Assembly: GCF_041146795.1 (NCBI RefSeq)
Contig: NC_135185.1
Coordinates: forward strand, 24,684,529-24,748,528
Direction of reading: 5' to 3'
Length of the DNA: 64,000 nt
Origin: Maylandia zebra
Taxonomy: Eukaryota; Chordata; Actinopteri; Cichliformes; Cichlidae
In this document: positions 1 through 13,176 of the stretch, one piece after another
Position numbering within the stretch: the first letter of the stretch is position 1
How the letters are laid out: every line of letters begins with the position of its first letter
Translations under genes and position numbers: made by a program
Notes under the pieces: model-generated
The model's input: only the letters and a program-made list of their open reading frames with translations
The model's database searches: none
What the model was told of the DNA's origin: nothing

Positions 1-27
1 CCTTTTGACGCAACAGTACGCTAAAAA

Positions 28-35
<8 letters not shown>

Positions 36-58
<23 letters not shown>

Positions 59-61
59 TAT
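36..61. repeat. (TA)n microsatellite between A and T runs
   Basis: About 13 TA units follow an A run (22-35) and precede a T run (63-73). The whole block is nearly self-complementary and could fold into a hairpin. Nothing else is recognisable in 1-153 apart from what would be the 5' flank or 5'UTR of mok. Confidence 0.85.
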
Positions 62-153
62 CTTTTTTTTTTTAAACTTATGAGCGAAATGAAGCATCCA
101 CATATGCATGTTGTGGATAGTCGACGCATAAGTGGTGTCTAAAACTCAAAGGA

Positions 154-3100
154 ATGCATCGTAAGTAACTAGTTAGGAGCTGAGCGGAGTGATGACAGGT
201 CTGTCTGGGTTACACATCGATTACGTTTCTTTACAAATGTCTTTTATGTATTTGCTAACTATGAGCTGTTTTAACTGTAACTGACTAAGTAAATGTTATT
301 GTTAGTTATATGTTTTTCCCCATACATTAAATCAGCATTATACCGATAATTGGTAACGTTAGAGTTGACCTACACGCCCGCCCGTATTTGCCATTTCTAT
401 TGCCAGACATGCAGCGAGACAGAGAGAGAGACTATAAACAGTAGTCAGTAATTAAAATAAAAAAATAAAAATAGACAGCCTATATATTAAAAAATACTTT
501 TCTTATTAATTTTGGATAGTTAAGACATTAAAAATCAGCTTTCTTAGCAAGAAAGAGCATTAAAAAATGATGTTATCTGGTTTGAATTTAGCTATACAGA
601 TTGTCAAAGCTGCAGTCACACAAAAGTAAATCTCCTTTATAGACGACACGAAGTGATTTTGCTCTTGTGGGTTCTTTCGTGTATTTATTATGTGTGTGAA
701 TTAGAAAAAGACAGATACAAAAGGCGAGACTTCCACTTTTGACATTTCCGTACTACAGACGTTACAGCTTTTGTTATACAAAATGAGTTGGTACAAAAGA
801 TGAGGATGCAAGGAGTAGAGGTAGTGAAGGTAGATGAGTTGGGATCAAGCGTCCAAAGCAAGGAGCAGTGACCAAGAGGTGACCAAGAGAGTTCAGGCAG
901 GGTGGAGAGAAGTGATAGAAGGAGTAAAATAGTTATTACCAGTTAGTTAAAATCATTAAAATTAAAGCTACATTTGTAAGTAACAAATTCTGAAAGACCC
1001 TAGTTTCTATATGGGTAATAGGTTGACCTCTGCATTCATAACACACTGACTATCTTTGGGTTTTTGACTGTTGGATGTATGAAAAAAAAAGATTTTATAC
1101 CAACTTACATGTTTGATAAATTAATAGTCTTCATTGTTTTCTCACAGTTTTAAGACAAAATGTCTTCAATTGGATGTTGAGGGCTATAAATTAGAGAATG
1201 ACAGCTCCTTGTCTCCCACCAAAATTATCATGGGCTTTATTGTCCAATGGGGCGTGTTCTAGTTTTTACTGTCTGTGGAGCACAGGATTCCCCTCTAGAT
1301 TAGGCAGACTTGTTTTTTTCCTGTGCAATTACACACACAATTTAAATTATTCATAATATTAATATGAGAAATAATGTATTCTTGTTTTTTGAAAACCTTT
1401 TATATGTCTTTTTTATGAATTGTTGCAGGCTACAAAATAATCAAGAAAATTGGGGAAGGCACATTTTCAGAGGTCCTGAAAACTCAGAGCTTAAAAGATG
1501 GGAAGTTTTATGCATGTAAAGCCATGAAGCAGACAATAAACAGGTATGTACTCTGGAACTAGCTGTCAGTTAGTAATGTGCAGTTCCCCCATACTCTGCT
1601 TTGTAAGGGCAATTGATACATAAGTCAGCAGTTGAGTATTCTGTTCACAATAATGCACCAATTACGGTCATTAAATCTGGTAAGCCTGGTGTAGCTCACT
1701 GAATTAAGAAAGCAACCCATATATGTAGGGGTATCGCCCCAAGGCCATTTACTGAGTGTCTTCCTCTGCACTCCCTCCCAGAGTTCCTGTATTATCGCAA
1801 TAAAAGCTAAAAAAAGAAAAGAAAAGAAAAAAAAAGTACATCCTCTGTCATATTAAATGTGCTAATGGTTTACTCTGTTGTTAAGTCTTGAGCAGGCCAA
1901 CAATCTGCGGGAAGTCCAGGCAATGAAGAGACTGAGCCCTCATGCAAATATTGTCCAGCTACATGAACTGATTTTGTAAGTGTTGCCTGTCACGTAGTTA
2001 AATATATGATATGGTACGTCATGTTAATTTAACAAAATGTTTCAGTGACAAGGAAACTGGAAGGGTATCTTTGATTTGTGAGCTGATGGAAATGAATATC
2101 TATGAGTATATACAAGGTAAGTTTAAATCTGGCAGGGAGTCACTTTAACTTTTAGGCTCACTTTGTAGCTGTTTAAGGATCAAAACAGTTTTTATTCCTT
2201 GCAGGAAGAAAAACACCTCTGCCCGAACATACAGTAAAGCACTACATGTACCAGCTCTGCAAGTCGCTTGAACACATGCACAGGTAAAAAGGAAACACTC
2301 AAGTTCACATGAAATGATTAAATAAAGGCATTATTTGGGTATCCTGAGGCTGTGTTCTCTTTTATAGCTGTGGGATCTTTCACAGAGATGTAAAACCAGA
2401 AAACATTCTTATAAAGGTGAGATGCATCATTGCAGTAATCAGACTTACAAGAATGTAATAGTTGCACTTTTATTTTCAGTGTCATTTTTAACATATATTT
2501 GTGCAACTTGCAGCAAAACATTTTGAAGCTTGGCGATTTTGGCTCGTGTCGGAGCGTGTACTCGAAGCCCCCGCACACAGAGTACATCTCCACACGCTGG
2601 TACAGAGCCCCAGAGTGCCTGCTCACTGACGGGTATTACAGCCTCAAGATGGACATTTGGAGCGCCGGTTGTGTCTTCTTTGAAATCATGAGGTATCCTG
2701 TGCAGCACAGAATTTCACCTGTAATACTTGAAGTTTGGCTAGAGGACATTGCATTTCAATTAAACTTCATTCCTTGTACAAGAGCATTGCCTTTGCCCTT
2801 CTTTGCATTCTCAGCTTTCTGTGTAATTCGACCTCCTGTCTTCCCACCCCCAGCATAAACAAATGTGAAATGAAACCTGTGTGAATGGCTTTGCTGTGTC
2901 AATAATACCTGTGTGTTTCAGCTTGAATCCTCTCTTCCCTGGAACCAACGAGTTGGACCAGATTGCCAAGATTCATGATATTTTGGGAACACCAGATCAA
3001 AGTCTGCTCCAAAAGTTCAAGCAGTAGGTGGTCATTATGTTTATTACAGTTCATTATGGTAATTACATGTGACCGAAAGCGGCACAAATAAATTGTGAAT

Positions 3101-4467
3101 ACAGGTCCTTCCATTAATGCTTGAACTGTATAAATATTTTAGATTCAGCTTATTTTTTTTTACAACTTTAAGAAATGTAATGAAGTACTCCAAGTACACT
3201 AGGGTGGGAGCTAGGGCTGAAAATACATTTAAACTGTTACAAACTTCATCCAAATTACACACACAAATTTATACCCACTCCAATTATCACAAAATTCTGC
3301 ATGGCTTCATTAAATATGCTAAGGTTATTACACAAAAAATCAGCTAATCAGTACAGAAGTTTAATGTGCTATGCTTGTCCCGGTGTTGTAATGTCTGTGC
3401 AGGTCTAGAGCGATGCATTTCAACTTCCCTCCAAAAAAAGGCACTGGCATCTCACGGTTAGTCCCCAGATGCCCAGCTCCAGCTCTGTCTCTCCTCTATC
3501 AAATGCTTGCCTATGACCCCGATGAACGAATCGCTGCTGAAACAGCCCTAAGGCACACATACTTTAGGGAAATAAGGTGAAGTGCTTAATTGTATTTATG
3601 TATCTTAACTGATAACTAATATTTTCCAGAAGTTAAATTATAGCCTTCCGTAGTGTCAAAGTCACAGTTTGAGTGTATTGCTTAAGGGTTTTAAATAAAT
3701 ATGCTCTTGTGTTTCTTCTCCTAGGATGGCAGATAAGAAGGCCGAGAGTCTTCACAGAGTTTCTGGGACTATGGATGTAATCGGAAGTTGTGTGACACAA
3801 AACTCAGTTGACCATATCTGTCGACCAGCTCGAGTTGGGAAACAACTGAGAGGGAGACACACAAGACAAACACCTTTAATGAGTGTAAGCTAAAGCTCTA
3901 AAAGTTGGCTCCAATAAAATCCACCAAATTACATCTGATACTTTCTCTATTTCCAGCACAACATGAAGCATGTAGCAGACACCCTCATCCGACGGAACAT
4001 CCCTCATTATCCAGCAGAGCTGCCCAAGCTCAACGTGGTTGTACCGGGACCGCAGATCTCCTTCCCAGTCTCCACTATGCCTGCATTTACAGTCACTCAC
4101 AGAGGCACACTGCCAACTATCACATCCAAAAAGTGCCAGTCACAGTTGGCCAAGGTAAACACCAGTATGACAGACACCAGGATTTTCACATTTTTGAATT
4201 CTTCATTATACCTTCTGGGAATAACATCTACCAAGAGCATTACACAAATGCAGTAAAATAAAAAAACAAAAGGCATATTAATGGTCACTAGAAAAAAATG
4301 TGAAGAATCAAATTAATACCACTAACCAAGTGCCCTGATGATGCTTTTTGATATGGCCTTTCATTTGGCTGCATCTACTCTCTTCACAGCCCCGGGATGA
4401 CTCACACCATGCAGCTTTCAAGACCTACTATATGCCACCTCTGGATAGAAAACATGGAGGCTGCTGA
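154..4467 (+). CDS. mok: MOK serine/threonine kinase (MAPK/MAK/MRK overlapping kinase), 12 coding exons
   Basis: RCK/MAK-like kinase of the MAPK superfamily, linked in other vertebrates to cilia and stress signalling. Coding exons: 154-160, 1429-1543, 1886-1975, 2046-2116, 2205-2283, 2368-2416, 2514-2692, 2922-3023, 3403-3576, 3725-3884, 3957-4154, 4390-4467. They join in frame to 433 residues; human MOK is about 419. Visible motifs: glycine loop GEGTFSEV, catalytic Lys in [17 protein letters not shown], activation-loop TEY followed by RWYRAPE. The tail ends in a short PPLDRKHGG stretch resembling the human end. Exons 2-12 are secure. The first exon (ATG CAT C, then a perfect GTAAGT donor) is inferred because it supplies the phase and a human-like M-x-x-Y-K start. 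Gene orientation is tail to tail with wdr20. Confidence 0.93.
161..1428 (+). other. mok first intron (inferred)
   Basis: AT-rich sequence without a convincing exon. It is an intron only if the seven-base coding exon at 154-160 is right; otherwise it is the upstream flank of mok. The acceptor at 1427-1428 is clear. Confidence 0.5.
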
Positions 4468-7147
4468 GAGCCAAAAAACAGGAAGTATTACATTAAGAAG
4501 AAAAAAAAAAAGAAAGAAAAAATAAAGCTACTGGCTAGACCTGTACTGAAATGGATAACTTGAGAAGACACGTCTGTAAAACATCACAACTGTGCTTGAG
4601 ACGCGAGTCACAGAAGACCATAAAACCTGTTATCTCAACTGCAAACTGACAACTGAAATTCATAAACGGCATATTCTTTAATGCCGCGGATTAAGAGCAT
4701 GGAGGTTTAGTTTTACTCTTAAACATTGAACACACTGTACAGTGAGAACTTCTTGTAAAGCAATACGACACCTGCAAAAAGCAGCCACTTGGGCTTGAGC
4801 TTTATTATTGTACAACTTTGAATCAAATGATTAAGCCAATTTTAACATCCCCCCCCAAAAAAGAAAAGTGCACACAGATGTCTTCAATTTGCTACCCTGC
4901 TCTGACCTCCCAGCTATTTTTACAAAAACCACTTTTAGAAGTTTAAAACGTTACTTGAATGAGACTGAGACTGCCTCTATATAATTATAGTTTGACTTCA
5001 CTGTAATACTCTGGAAGTTTCAACAGCTGGGTTTTTTTTTTTTAAAGACAAAGGGACATTTCAAACAAATCTCCACTAACTTTGTTGACTCATATTTTTC
5101 CAGAAGCTGACATAAATATTTTTGAGGAAAACCTGAGATCAGGGAATTCCCCCCCAGTAAGATAGGAGAGGTCCAGTTGGAGAGTGCACTACCTTACCTG
5201 GAAATCTTCACATTCCACACAGTAGCTTTGATTAATCTGCTGGGATTCAAAGTTGTAAAAAGTAATAAATGTGAAAACATTCAGAGGTGGTGTTAATTTT
5301 TTTTTTTTTTTTTTTATTTCTAGAGATGTGATGGAAGTCCTTGAAATAAACAATTTTTTAAAAAGCCCAGTCTTCCTGTACAAATGTCAAGAACAAGAAC
5401 TTAAAACAGTCCTCAGCATCAGTGTTGTGGTTGGAAACAGATTTTGCACAGTTATGCTTAAAAACTGACTGCAGATTAGGTTTAAAAAGGATATTTGAAT
5501 GTTTGTTGGATGCAAAAATGTAGCTTGGCCAGTACCTCCATACCCCTTCGCTCGAGGGACTGTTGCTTTTCATTTCTCTCAGAGCTGTGAGCTCTTTAAA
5601 TCAGACTGTGACTCAGTCTGCACATCATTGTGAAACATTACTGGAGTAAAAAGAAAAACTCATCAAGCACCATTTGTATAATGTTGTATTAACCACTGCT
5701 CAAAGCTCGCATATTATCGACAAACTCCTGACGTGCTGACAGAATAAACTGATGAGAAAGTGGGTAATTTAAGCTCCATCAGCTTTCCATCTAATGCAGG
5801 GGTCACTTATGGCATTATTATCAGTGCATTAAAAATGCATAACTGTCAAATGGAAAAGCCTCCTCCTTTGTTGTGTTTGTCTGTTTTTCATTAGTTAAAA
5901 TTTCAATCTGGAGAAAAATAATAAAATAAATTAAAAACAGCAGTTCTGAAGTTGAGCAGCATTAAGATTCAAGTATCTGCCAGACTTCCACTGGAAATTC
6001 CACACAACACACATTACAGCTTTTTGTTATACCAAATGAATTAGGCGTGAGTGCAGGAATGAATGAAAACGGCAAACAGTGTATTCAAGATTATTTTAAT
6101 ATTATTAATATGTATACTTTAGAAATATAACTATCAATGACAAAACTTCCACTGGAGTAATGGTAGTTTGCTTAGGCCCCCATCAAATCAATTAATTACA
6201 ATATACACATTATGATACAGAGCAGATTTAAATCTGAAATAATATTAAAATAAATGCTCAATAGATAAAGGTTTTAATTGTATTTTTTATCATTTTCTTG
6301 ACCTACTGTTAGCCATCTGTGAGTTCTGAGCACACCCAAAAAATGTAAAGCCATATTCTTCTATAAACTAATTTAAGTGCAAACCTTTTTTTTTTTTTCT
6401 TTAAAAAGACTATGATTGCAGCATCCAGCTATATAGATTCAGAATTCAAGACTGAGGATGGTAAAGCCAAGTGGAACCAGGCAATCCTCAACTCTCTTTT
6501 TTTGTTTCATTAGAGAAGTTATAAAACAAAAAAACGACAAAGTAGCTAACAAAAATCAGTGCAAAGTCATCAACGGGGAGATTCTATTCAAGAAAAGAGA
6601 AGTAGTGGGTGAATGTGGATGGATGCAAAAATTTCAGATGCTTACGCACTTGGTCATAAAAGGATAGTTCTTCTAAAGTTCATATTTTAGTCAGTAACCC
6701 TGAGTTGGGTTAAATGACAACATTAAAATAAAAAAGATGATTATGAAAATTAAATGAACTATCCCTTTAGTCTCAAGCCACAGTTGTCTGGTTTGCATCT
6801 AACAAAGCCAAGCATTAATTCCAGAAAAGCCTAATGAGATTTGACACGCGCGCACGCACGCAAACACACACGCACAAACAAACAAAAAAAAGATTTAAAA
6901 AAAGAATTCTAAAATGTATTAAAACTCGAGAACAAAAGCACAATAGTCCACAATTGCACCACACCTTTTCCTGTTCCATTCCTTCTCTAGGTCGAGTGAG
7001 TGATAAAACAAAAAACAACAGAAAAGCCATTAACAAAACTGGGAGAGGGAGGGGTAGAAAAGAAAAGGAAAACTTGCAATGCTTGCAGGGTGAAGAGCAG
7101 CATCAGACTCTGGGTTGCAGGGTTCTTTAGCAGCAGAAATATTGTGG
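4468..7147. other. Shared 3' region between convergent mok and wdr20
   Basis: No coding exon was found. The segment should contain the 3'UTRs of mok (+) and of the spliced wdr20 form (-). Several AATAAA or TTTATT hexamers are present (for example AATAAA at 4520-4525 and around 5744), but I cannot choose the real cleavage sites. Contains homopolymer runs and a CA/CG-rich simple stretch near 6846-6880. Confidence 0.6.
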
Positions 7148-10100
7148 CTATACTACTGTTCCACTGGGAGAGCTGGCTTGGTTTTGGGATGACAATAAAC
7201 CCTGAAAAAAGGAAAACAAGGAGATTTGCATTGGGAAAGTCCACATACTGAAGCAAAGAAAGGAAAAAAAAAAAAAATCAAACAACAAACAGCTCATTAG
7301 AAAATGCGTCCCATCTTTCCATATTCCAACCGATGCAAGAAATGAAGAGCCTGTGCACAGCGGTTTAAATAAATGCTTGGTGTAATAACATCCGCGATAA
7401 AGGCACTTCACTTTATAACTAGCCTTATGACCCTCCTGATGGGACCTTTATGAACATTTGACATTTTATTACAATGCACCTGGATCCTTAACACAGCACA
7501 CTTCTCTGTAGCTGTGGGTTTTGTATTAAAAAAATAACTTTTCCACAGCCTCAGCATTAAAGCATTTTTTAACCATATGTCTTTTCAATACAAAGTAGAC
7601 TTTTAGTTATGCTGCATATTCCAGACTATATGTGCAATTCTGGATATGCAAGTGTGCACAAACATATTTTGCTGTAAGCGTGTGGGGAAGTGCAGAGAGC
7701 CTGGGCAAATACAGAGCTATTAGCATAAAGGGTGAAATATGAGCAGGGTTGGGATTCAATAGCAGTTTATCAAATCCAAACAGTTTCAGTTTAGGTCTCC
7801 GATCAGCTGGCCTAAACTGGTCGCAGCTTTAATGAAGACTAACAATGATTAAGCCAACCTGTTCACAACCTGCATCTCAAACCTGAAAATAAGATCTAAT
7901 GTTGATAACTGATATCACAGCTCAAACATACCGACACCACAAAATTCACTTGCTCAAAATGTTAATTTGATAGATAATTGTCTTCTGGGCAACAAAAATC
8001 AACATAAATAGTGGTTGCAGAGTGATAATGTCTTCATCACAAAAAAGTCAGTGGACTGAAGAAAGCACATTAACCAAGAGACAGCTTAAATGGAGCCTTT
8101 ACAGAATTAACAAAGTAAGTGTCACTAATGGAAAGTCATTTTAACTGGAGAAATCAACAGACAGCACTAGCAATAATGGAGAAGCTGCTTATATCACCTG
8201 CATGATTTGATCATTGCTTTGCTAATGGGAAATAAAAACTCTAAGAGATAAAAACGAAAAAAGCAAAAACAAGTGTGCACGAGATTTGAGAGTGTCTGAG
8301 CTTGATGAAATTTGACCATCTTGTTGAACGGGAAATGCATCTGATGACAAGAACCCAACCATAACCCTCTGAATGTGACCACATATGCAAATGACTTGTT
8401 GGCTATGCATTGCGAGATCGTTATGGCGAACCAATGAATACATCTTATGTCTTCCTTCACCTGACAGGTCCACAGAAAATTCTATCTTATTATATACCCA
8501 CAAACTGTATTGTCATAGCATAGGATGTTTTTTTTCTCCCACTGAAACTTGGGCATTGGAAAGCAGGTGTACATTAAACCAAGTCTTATAACTTATGTTT
8601 ATTACTTCAGTGGCAATTTGACTATAAAAGCTATAAATCGTATTCCAAATATCCACAGTTTAACGTATGCGTTCAAAATAAGTTTAGTTTCTTAACTGCT
8701 TTATCGACTCATAAGCGCCATCATTTCAAATTTCCTCCCATTTCCTACATTAAAAAGAACTTACCACTTTGCCTGGCCTCGCCCATGTGCAAATAAATCC
8801 CTCCTGACAAGCAGTCACTAAACAGTCCTCTAAAAATATGAGTACAGTCAGTCTCTCGTGTGCTATTTTTTTACAGATGAGGGGCTCGAGGAGGGGCACG
8901 TCCTCCATGCGCGGGCACAGCAGAGTGCCCAGAGTCTTGGCAGGGTCTGTTTTGGTTTTTGTCAGCAGGTTGAGCTTGTCGCTACTCTTGCTGCTGATGT
9001 GACCCATGCTGTGGTTGCGTTTGTGGTCCTTCTCGTGGTGGCGCTCCTTCCGATCATGGAGTGACAGTGTAGCAAACTTACTCACACCTGTAGCGATGGC
9101 GCTGTCCATAATACCACTACTGATTCCACCGCCACTGCTGGCTTTGTTGGTATTGTTTGCCGTCGTTGTTGTGGTGCCAGCAGAATGGGGAAGGCTGTTG
9201 GAACGTGGTAAAGTAGTAGCGATGGAGTTAATGCCAGGAGTATTGGCACCACTGTTGTTTCCATTAGTAGTGTTACTAGAGGTGTTAGTGATTATTGTAG
9301 CACCTGCAGGAGGGCTGGTAGCATTCATCACATTAGTATGTGTCCGTGTCCGTGAGAGGGGAAGATGCGGGAAAAGGATGTCCTCAGTGAGGTCCCATAG
9401 GCACAGCTGAGTGTCCTGCCCCACTGAGCCAAACCGGTATGTAACACTAACAGGCCGGCTGTCTGTGGAGTTACGCTTAGAAAGTCGAGACTGTGTACTG
9501 TTGGCCCGGTCTCGTCCAAAGTGGATCATCTGATCCTGGAAGTCCTCATCGCTGCCACTGAACTCCATCGGGTCGCTCTCCTCCACACTTGTGGTGTAAT
9601 GGTCAAAAGCCACCACACTCACCCACGACTTGTGGCCGTGACCTCGAGCAATGACCCTGCAGTCCAAGAACGACCACACAGTCACTAGATCGTCCTCTCC
9701 ACCCGCAACTATATATTTTCCATCAGGGCTCCAGCACACGCACAACAAACCACCAAAATAGCTCTTCATGGTGCCGTGAAGCTCAACAGCATCAAAGTTG
9801 AACACCCGTAGGAAGCCGTCTTGGCTTACACAGGCGAGGAACTTCCCATCTGGAGAGAAGGCAAACTCATTCAGAGCTCCCTCTCCTACAGTCCATTTAA
9901 GGAGAGGGTTCCTCGTGGATTTACTCTTGCAAGTGTGCACAGAGTAATTCTCTCCCTGTTTGAGTAGCTGGTAGTGTGGCGCTGTGGTGCCGCAGGTATG
10001 CTCCACATTGTACAGGTACATATTCCCACTGGCATGAGACACTAGAAACAGACTCTCTGAGCCTGGCACCCATTTCACACATGTTACTCTGGACTTGTCT

Positions 10101-12893
10101 ATTAATCTCTGTCAGGAGAAAAAATAGGTTGAGGTTTGAGAGGCAGGAGAGAGCAGAAGAGAAGGGGAAGACAAAAAATAATAATTTTAATACAGTAAAA
10201 TTGACGTTGGTATGCTCAACAAGCTTTAAGTTTTTAATACAACAAGCTCTGGGCCATTTGGTAATGTTATTAGTAATTTTTACTTGACTTTTTTTTTCAT
10301 TAAGGTGCATTAAATACATAAGAATATCAATGCATTCATCACACAAAAAATCTTATCAGTTGTAAATTAATTGTGGAGTAGAAGATAATCAATTCTGTGG
10401 GATTGGATGACATGCAAGCACCATATTGTCACTTCCTGGTTCCTAAAAAAAAATATGTACGGTGACGGTAAGGTGCAACCTTAAACAGTACTACAAAAAT
10501 AGTACATAGATGTTATTCCAACCTGTGTCCTTTAGACTTACCTCCTCATTGAAGAGCTTGCTTGTCTCCTTCTTGATAGGGTCAATGAGCTGTACCTGTC
10601 CTGCTGAGAAACCCACCAGCAAGGACACGCTCTCTGCTGTAGCTGTGAGGTGGTTGAAGTCATGACACGTGGGCTGCGTTCCCTTGTAAATGCGCTTGTC
10701 TATGGGCTTGCTCAAGTCAGCGGCCTGAAAACAGAGACCGAGATTGCAAGGGGGGAATGAATGTATACAGATTGCAGCAACCTTCAAATATCTAAAATGC
10801 CCAACTACTCTACTGCATGGCAAAGTCTATACTTAGTCACACTACTAGTAATAAACCATAGCAGCTGAGAGTGCCGTGTTTTATATCAAACTATCAAACC
10901 TTTAAGACTGAGGCAGTGCGTTTTAAATCAAGCATCTTGAACCGCGTATAAGACAAGTGCCTGGAAGCAAAATACTAAACATTGAAAAACACACAGAAGA
11001 GCATGAAGAGCAAGGGCATGCCTTTTCTCTATAGAGAAACTGATCAAAAAGCAGTTGTTTTAGCCATTTTAAGGAAACAGTATTATACTACTGTAAAGAA
11101 GCTGCAGTAAATACATTGCAGACAGTTAATATAACACAACAGTTAAATTTGTTAATGATTAACAGTTTGAACAACTGGTAGAACGGAAAATTCTTTTCAG
11201 GGTAAGGTGATGACTCAGGGGTTCCTCCATTTCCATGACATGCGACTGTTTTTGTCTTGCCTCAAAGAGCAAACGTGTCAATGGAGGTCTTGATCAAGAG
11301 TCCACTAAAAAGTACAAAATCACAAGACTTCTGCCTCACAATGGCAGAAACAAAGGCTGAAAGAAAACTTCATCATGTTACAATACAACTAAACATACCT
11401 GCTGTATTACACATTGGCTTGAGGGCTGACATGCAGATGTTTTCCAAAAACCAGTATGTGCCAACAGTGATGGGTACTGTACAACTCTAGCTACTGTACA
11501 TTTCTAGTTTGTGTTTTTTGTTTTCAAAAAGTATGTCTGCTACAATATATCAGAATACATTTCTTACTTACCAAGCCTTCCAAAATATATGACTTGAAGT
11601 AATTGCCAACTGTGTAGTAACCTGGCATTTAACATTTTCTAACTATGTTAACTTGCACATATTAAAAACCCTGAGGTCACACGAGTTTTTTCCTTTTCCC
11701 AATTGCTTCAAACAGCTCAAATATATGGCAGACCTTCAACCAGGATACAACTATTTCCCTCTGAAAAAAAAATGGCTACACATGACATGTTTGTGTGTAA
11801 ATATGGAAAATGCTTTTATACGCAGGTTCAATTGAACAAAGAGCTCATTCAATCTGTGATGTCAAATCAGGTATCCGTTAATAACCACATTAAGGTGCGA
11901 CAACATATTTTTTATCAACAGTAACGTGGACAGTTAATTTTGATACTCAATGACAGCGAAGACCTGTATTCATATTAATTGCTATGTGATTTCCACATTA
12001 TGCTCAACTATGGGGTAGCAGATCACAATAACACTATGTGCCCATTGATTGTTATTAAATACCAAAAATATACCAAATCAGCTCAGTTTGATTAGCTCAG
12101 CCTCTCAAGAAGAATTCTTAAGCCAAAATCAGAGTGCCATTACGGCAGCAGTTAGCCACATGAATCCGCATCACCGTGATTGTCGATATCTGTCAGTCAA
12201 AAGGTCTTCTACAGGTGTCAAGGGTGGCAACGTAAATCTGTCAATGCTGACACGGACAGTTTTATTACAAACCAAGCCCGTTATAAACGCCATTTAAGCT
12301 CTGTCAACTTGAACCGTTACAGTAGGTCAACTTCACCAACATGATATTTGCAAAACTACAAAAACCCGCCATCAAGTGTAAAGAGAGTGACGGATAGGAG
12401 ACGGGAGTTTTAGCCCCTGGCCTCGGGGTAGCTACTGGCTTGCTAACGTTAGCCAGTTACGCTGGCTAGCTAACTAATAGGCTAGCTTTGAGCTAAGTAG
12501 CTAGCTGCCAGCTAATTTCAAAGTCAAGCACCTGTCAGAGTGACTTGACACGCCTAAACTCCTGCAACACCTCACACAGCAGTGTGGCATTTTAACTTGC
12601 AGCATAGCGAATTTCCTCAGGCATAAGCCACATTAGCATGCTACCTTTCTAACGCCTTTGTAGATGTAGAAGTAGAGCTCACGGCCCACATTGAAACAGA
12701 TCCTGTCGCCGTTGCCTGACTGGTCGTTGACGTTCACGAAAGAGACCTTGACGGGGTTGGAGCCTTGTGAATTGAAAGGCACCCTATTAGGACGGCTGTA
12801 TTCGGAGTGAGTGAGAAGTTTGTAGACGCCTTCCCGAGTGGTGAACTGAGTTTTAATTTCGTTCATCTCCTTCCCTCCTCCCTCCGCCGCCAT
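7148..12893 (-). CDS. wdr20: WD repeat-containing protein 20, four coding exons
   Basis: WDR20 is a WD40 propeller protein that, with WDR48/UAF1, activates the deubiquitinases USP12 and USP46. Coding exons in transcript order: 12893-12645, 10724-10542, 10108-8765, 7201-7148. They give 609 residues with every junction in phase. The start at 12893 is the Met of MAAEGGGKEMNEIK, which matches the human N-terminus; an upstream in-frame Met at 12908 lacks that support. WD motifs are visible in exon 3 (FSPDGKFLACVSQDGFLRVF, CWSPDGKYIVAGGEDDLVTV). The large exon also carries a Thr/Asn/Ser/Gly-rich insert (about 9060-9330) that makes it roughly 27 residues longer than human. The last exon encodes GLLSSQNQASSPSGTVV and a stop. 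A different C-terminus results if the exon 3 donor is read through (see 8750-8764). Confidence 0.95.
8750..8764 (-). other. wdr20: wdr20 alternative C-terminus by read-through of the exon 3 donor
   Basis: If the donor at 8764-8763 is not used, translation continues from GKV through VSSF to a TAA, giving a protein of about 596 residues. The common human isoform ends GKVVSFNP, which is the same kind of read-through end. A TTTATT at 8598-8603 (AATAAA on the minus strand) could serve as polyadenylation signal for this form. Confidence 0.6.
10725..12644 (-). other. wdr20 first intron
   Basis: 1.9 kb without a supported exon or recognisable repeat. Its exon-proximal end (12430-12520) is packed with GCTA/TAGC words, including GCTAACGTTAGC. 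The short reading frames here have no homology that I can recognise. Confidence 0.75.
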
Positions 12894-13176
12894 CTTTGAA
12901 ATTAACATTCATCCCTTTCCCCCAGGCCGGATCTTACGCACGGATGTGAGCGGCCGTTCCGACTCTCCCGTTCCCCCCAACGGCTCACGGTGGAACTGGT
13001 GGAAGGGATGCGACTGGTTTCAACAAGTTGTGACAGCTTTATCTAAGACCTTGCATTATCAACTTAACACAGAAGTTTGATTCAGCCACAGATTTTAATT
13101 TTGATTTTAATTTTCGCCCGTGAGTGAACATTTACATATCTCGAAATTTCAAATACTCAGGAATAAGTTTATTTAT
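12894..13176 (-). promoter_or_regulatory. wdr20 5' flank and probable promoter
   Basis: Directly upstream of the wdr20 start. The proximal part (12900-13000) is GC-richer than its surroundings and lacks an obvious TATA box, as expected of a housekeeping promoter. The transcription start cannot be placed from sequence alone. Confidence 0.4.

Noticed and set aside
8194-8240. Acceptor-like site (TCTCTTAG then AGTTTTTATTTCCC) as an alternative last wdr20 exon
   Set aside because: It would be in frame, but the peptide has no resemblance to human WDR20 ends, unlike the exon at 7201-7148.
9006-9410. 134-codon + strand frame opposite wdr20 exon 3
   Set aside because: Low-complexity shadow of the Thr/Asn-rich part of wdr20.
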